Shown here: positions 21,707 through 23,725 of the stretch, in pieces
Numbering within the stretch: the stretch's first letter is position 1
Layout: each line of letters begins with the position of its first letter
Assembly: GCA_030609125.1 (NCBI GenBank)
Contig: JAUWCW010000002.1
Location: 1 to 23,725 of the forward strand
Origin: Candidatus Rokuibacteriota bacterium
GTDB taxonomy: Bacteria; JAUVQV01
DNA length: 23,725 nucleotides
Reading direction: 5' to 3'
Made by a program: the position numbers and the translations under genes
The notes under the pieces: generated by a model
The model's input: only the letters and a program-made list of their open reading frames with translations
Told to the model about the DNA's origin: nothing
The model's database searches: none

Positions 21707-23137
21707 TCAATACTCAGGCAGGGGAACGTTCGTGACTTCGCCGAACTCCGCGAAAGAGCCGTCGAATCCGCTCTCGTCCCCGACGACGACGATCGGCGCT
21801 TCCAGAGGACGGAGCCAGGCCCGGGCCGCTTCGTTCACCTCGTCGAGCGAAACCGCCCTGAGCTTCACCGGGTAGGTCTCGAGAAAGTCCGGCGGGAGGC
21901 CGTCGTACTCGTAAGAGATCCTGCGCGAGACAATCTCCGCCGAGCTGTCCACGGCGAAGATGAGTCCGTTGATGACGGACCTGCGCGCCCATTCCATCTC
22001 CTCTTCCGTTACGCCCTCCCCCTTTACCTTCTGCATGATTTCCCTCATGAGTCCGACAGCCTCCACGGCCGTGGCGGAGCCGCTCTTCAGGTAGGCGACC
22101 ATCACTCCGTACCCCGGCCGGCCGCTGTACCAGCTGCCCACGCTGTAGGCGAGGCCGAGGTCGGACCGGATCCGCTCCGTGAGACGCGAGTTGAACCCTC
22201 CTCCGCCGAGGACGTAGTTGACGATGGAAAAAGCGTAGTAGTCCGGCGAGTCGATGGACGGGGCAAAGTGGCCGAGGAGGACCGTTGCCTGGGGAAACCC
22301 CTTGCTGACGAGCGTCACCCCGGCAGAAGCGGGGCCGGCGGGAACCGGAAAGTCCGGCGGCGCGGTGCGGGCAGGCTTCCAGTCCCCGAAGTGTCTCTCC
22401 CACAGCGCCACTATGTTCTCCTCCGGGAAATCTCCGCTCACACCGACGATAAGGCGGTCCGGGAAAAAATACCGCCGGTGAAAAGCCGTCAGGTCCGCCC
22501 TTTCGATGGCCCCTATCGTCTCCGGCGTCGCCGACCGTCCCCGTGGACCGTCACCGTAGAGGGCGGGCCTCAGTTCACGATAGGCAATCGAGTCCGGATC
22601 GTCGTTGACGCGGCGAATCTCCTCTATCTTCCTGTTCTTCGCCCTGTCGAGTTCCTCCGGGTCGAAGCGCGGACGCCGCAGAACTTCCGCCAGAAGCTCC
22701 AGGCCCTCTTCGAGGTCGGAGGTGAGAACGGAGAGGTTCGCCCTTCCCGAGGTGCGGCCGACAGAGGTTTCCAGGAGGGCCCCCATCTCCTCCAGGCTCT
22801 CGTTCAGCTCTTCGCCCGAAAAGCTTCCGGCGCCGCCGCTCCGCAGCACGCCCCCGGTTATCGCGGCCAGGCCGACCTTCCCCTGCGGGTCCAGGACCCC
22901 TCCCGTGCGCACCAGGACCTTGACGTTGACGAGGGGCACCTCGTGGTCGGGAAGCAGGTGCAGAACCGTGCCGTTGCCGAGGACCACCCGCCGGGGAACC
23001 GGCGGGGAGAGCTTCACCGGATCGAACCGCATCTTTCTGGGGTCCTCGACGTCCGGGGCGGCACAGGCGGCCAGGGAAACGAGGAGCGCCGCCGCACAGG
23101 CGGCCGTGAATCCGCGGGCCCCCGCCGTCACTCTCAC
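21707..23137 (-). CDS. M16-family lipoprotein lacking the zinc motif
   Basis: A 476-residue M16 (pitrilysin/processing peptidase-like) protein. The signal peptide ends in lipobox SLAAC (Cys25), so it is membrane-anchored. The fold is clear from VVLGNGTVLHLLPDHEVPLVNV, the middle helices and the C-lobe NSRLTERIRSDLGLAYSVGSWY with the typical R/Y pair. The zinc motif HxxEH is replaced (GLAAITGG at about residues 89-96), so it cannot be a zinc peptidase alone. In M16B pairs one subunit commonly lacks the motif and the other is catalytic; the neighbour upstream is the natural partner. It starts with GTG 23137, overlapping that gene's TGA by four bases. Confidence 0.9.
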   Translation of the reverse strand: MRVTAGARGFTAACAAALLVSLAACAAPDVEDPRKMRFDPVKLSPPVPRRVVLGNGTVLHLLPDHEVPLVNVKVLVRTGGVLDPQGKVGLAAITGGVLRSGGAGSFSGEELNESLEEMGALLETSVGRTSGRANLSVLTSDLEEGLELLAEVLRRPRFDPEELDRAKNRKIEEIRRVNDDPDSIAYRELRPALYGDGPRGRSATPETIGAIERADLTAFHRRYFFPDRLIVGVSGDFPEENIVALWERHFGDWKPARTAPPDFPVPAGPASAGVTLVSKGFPQATVLLGHFAPSIDSPDYYAFSIVNYVLGGGGFNSRLTERIRSDLGLAYSVGSWYSGRPGYGVMVAYLKSGSATAVEAVGLMREIMQKVKGEGVTEEEMEWARRSVINGLIFAVDSSAEIVSRRISYEYDGLPPDFLETYPVKLRAVSLDEVNEAARAWLRPLEAPIVVVGDESGFDGSFAEFGEVTNVPLPEY

Positions 23138-23725
23138 CGGCTTTCTCCCTTACCGGGCCTCTGCGTCTTCAGATGCACCACAGTCCGGTTCGACCCCGTC
23201 AGATACCGCGCCGCCGTTTCCCGGATCTGCTCGGGAGTGATCCCCTCCAGCACGTCCAGATGCGTCACGGCGTAGCGCCAGTCGCCCGCCGCAGCCTGGA
23301 AGTAGGAGAGAAGACCGGCCAGGCCCGCGTTGGACTGCATACCCCGGAGAAGGTCCGCCCGCAGCCGTTTCCTCACCCGGCTGACCTCTTTCCCCGTGAC
23401 ACCCTCACGGGCGAGAAGATCGATCTGCTCGAGGACGGCGCTCTCCACCTCCGCCGCATCGTGGGGGTGCCGCGGCACCGCCCTGATGACGAAGAGATTG
23501 GGGTAGCGCGCCCCGGGGAAGCCGTTGACGGCGGAGACGGACAGGGCGAGCTGGGTCTCCTCCACCAGGCGCCGGTAAAGCCGCGACGTGCGGCCGCCGG
23601 CGAGAAGACCGTCGATCAGGTCGAAGACGTAGTCATCGGGGTCGGGAAGTGTCGGCTTGTGGAAGCCGATCATGACCTCAGGCTCCGCGTCGGCCTGCAG
23701 AACGGCCCTGCGCTCGCCCTCCTGC
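23134..23725 (-). CDS. M16-family peptidase, C-terminal part (runs off window)
   Basis: The visible 196 codons are the C-terminal lobe of an M16 peptidase. The reading frame is open to the window edge and begins QEGERRAVLQADAEPEVMIG, so the 5' part, including any HxxEH, lies outside. Family features seen are GFHKPTLPDPDDYVFDLIDG and GGRTSRLYRRLVEETQLAL with the R/Y substrate-binding residues. An internal ATG at 23673 is not the true start, since the family-like sequence continues upstream of it. It ends in a GTGA overlap with the downstream M16 lipoprotein. It is probably the catalytic member of the pair. Confidence 0.9.
   Translation of the reverse strand, partial: QEGERRAVLQADAEPEVMIGFHKPTLPDPDDYVFDLIDGLLAGGRTSRLYRRLVEETQLALSVSAVNGFPGARYPNLFVIRAVPRHPHDAAEVESAVLEQIDLLAREGVTGKEVSRVRKRLRADLLRGMQSNAGLAGLLSYFQAAAGDWRYAVTHLDVLEGITPEQIRETAARYLTGSNRTVVHLKTQRPGKGESR

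Overview
The window is a gene-dense, GC-rich piece of a Gram-negative bacterial chromosome. It carries 19 complete protein genes and one gene cut by the right edge. An outer-membrane LPS assembly protein (LptD), lipoproteins, an MglA-type GTPase, two DUF4388 proteins, many TPR proteins and adjacent c-di-GMP enzymes together point to a deltaproteobacterial-type lineage (Desulfobacterota/Myxococcota-like). That placement is inference from gene content. I saw no rRNA, tRNA, CRISPR array, insertion sequence or phage gene. No stretch above 300 bases lacks a gene.

Layout. (1) 131-3640, minus strand: folC then lptD. (2) 3710-6868, plus strand, divergent from folC: a small secreted TPR protein, a degenerate PAS/histidine-kinase-like protein, and a DUF4388-DnaJ-TPR protein whose start overlaps the kinase stop. 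(3) 6879-21057, minus strand: 13 genes in one run with no gap above about 35 bases between real coding stretches. In transcription order these are a TPR/zinc-ribbon membrane protein, a DUF4388 protein with a pseudopilin-like end, a pseudo-receiver, a GAF-GGDEF cyclase, a Cache-HAMP-HD-GYP phosphodiesterase, a FecR-domain membrane protein, a TPR lipoprotein, a long MglA-like GTPase, PurM, PurN, a DUF523 protein, a rhomboid protease and an FAD oxidoreductase. A good sigma70-type promoter (TTGACT-17-TAAAAT) sits just before the first gene. (4) 21229-21648, plus strand: an OsmC-family protein, divergent from the long run. (5) 21707-23725, minus strand: two M16 peptidase-family genes. The downstream one is a lipoprotein without the zinc motif; the upstream one runs off the window.

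How the genes may work together. The first eight genes of the long run look like a signalling and cell-envelope module. It combines a small GTPase of the polarity-switch family, c-di-GMP synthesis and breakdown side by side, a pseudo-receiver, and several membrane-anchored scaffolds (TPR, FecR, DUF4388). It is followed without a break by purine synthesis genes and by a rhomboid protease and an oxidoreductase. The second cluster (4350-6868) repeats the theme of a degenerate signalling domain coupled to a DUF4388 scaffold. The most notable local anomaly is an in-frame UGA at 17476-17478. It separates the pseudo-receiver from a GAF-GGDEF reading frame that continues in the same frame without any usable start codon for about 115 bases.
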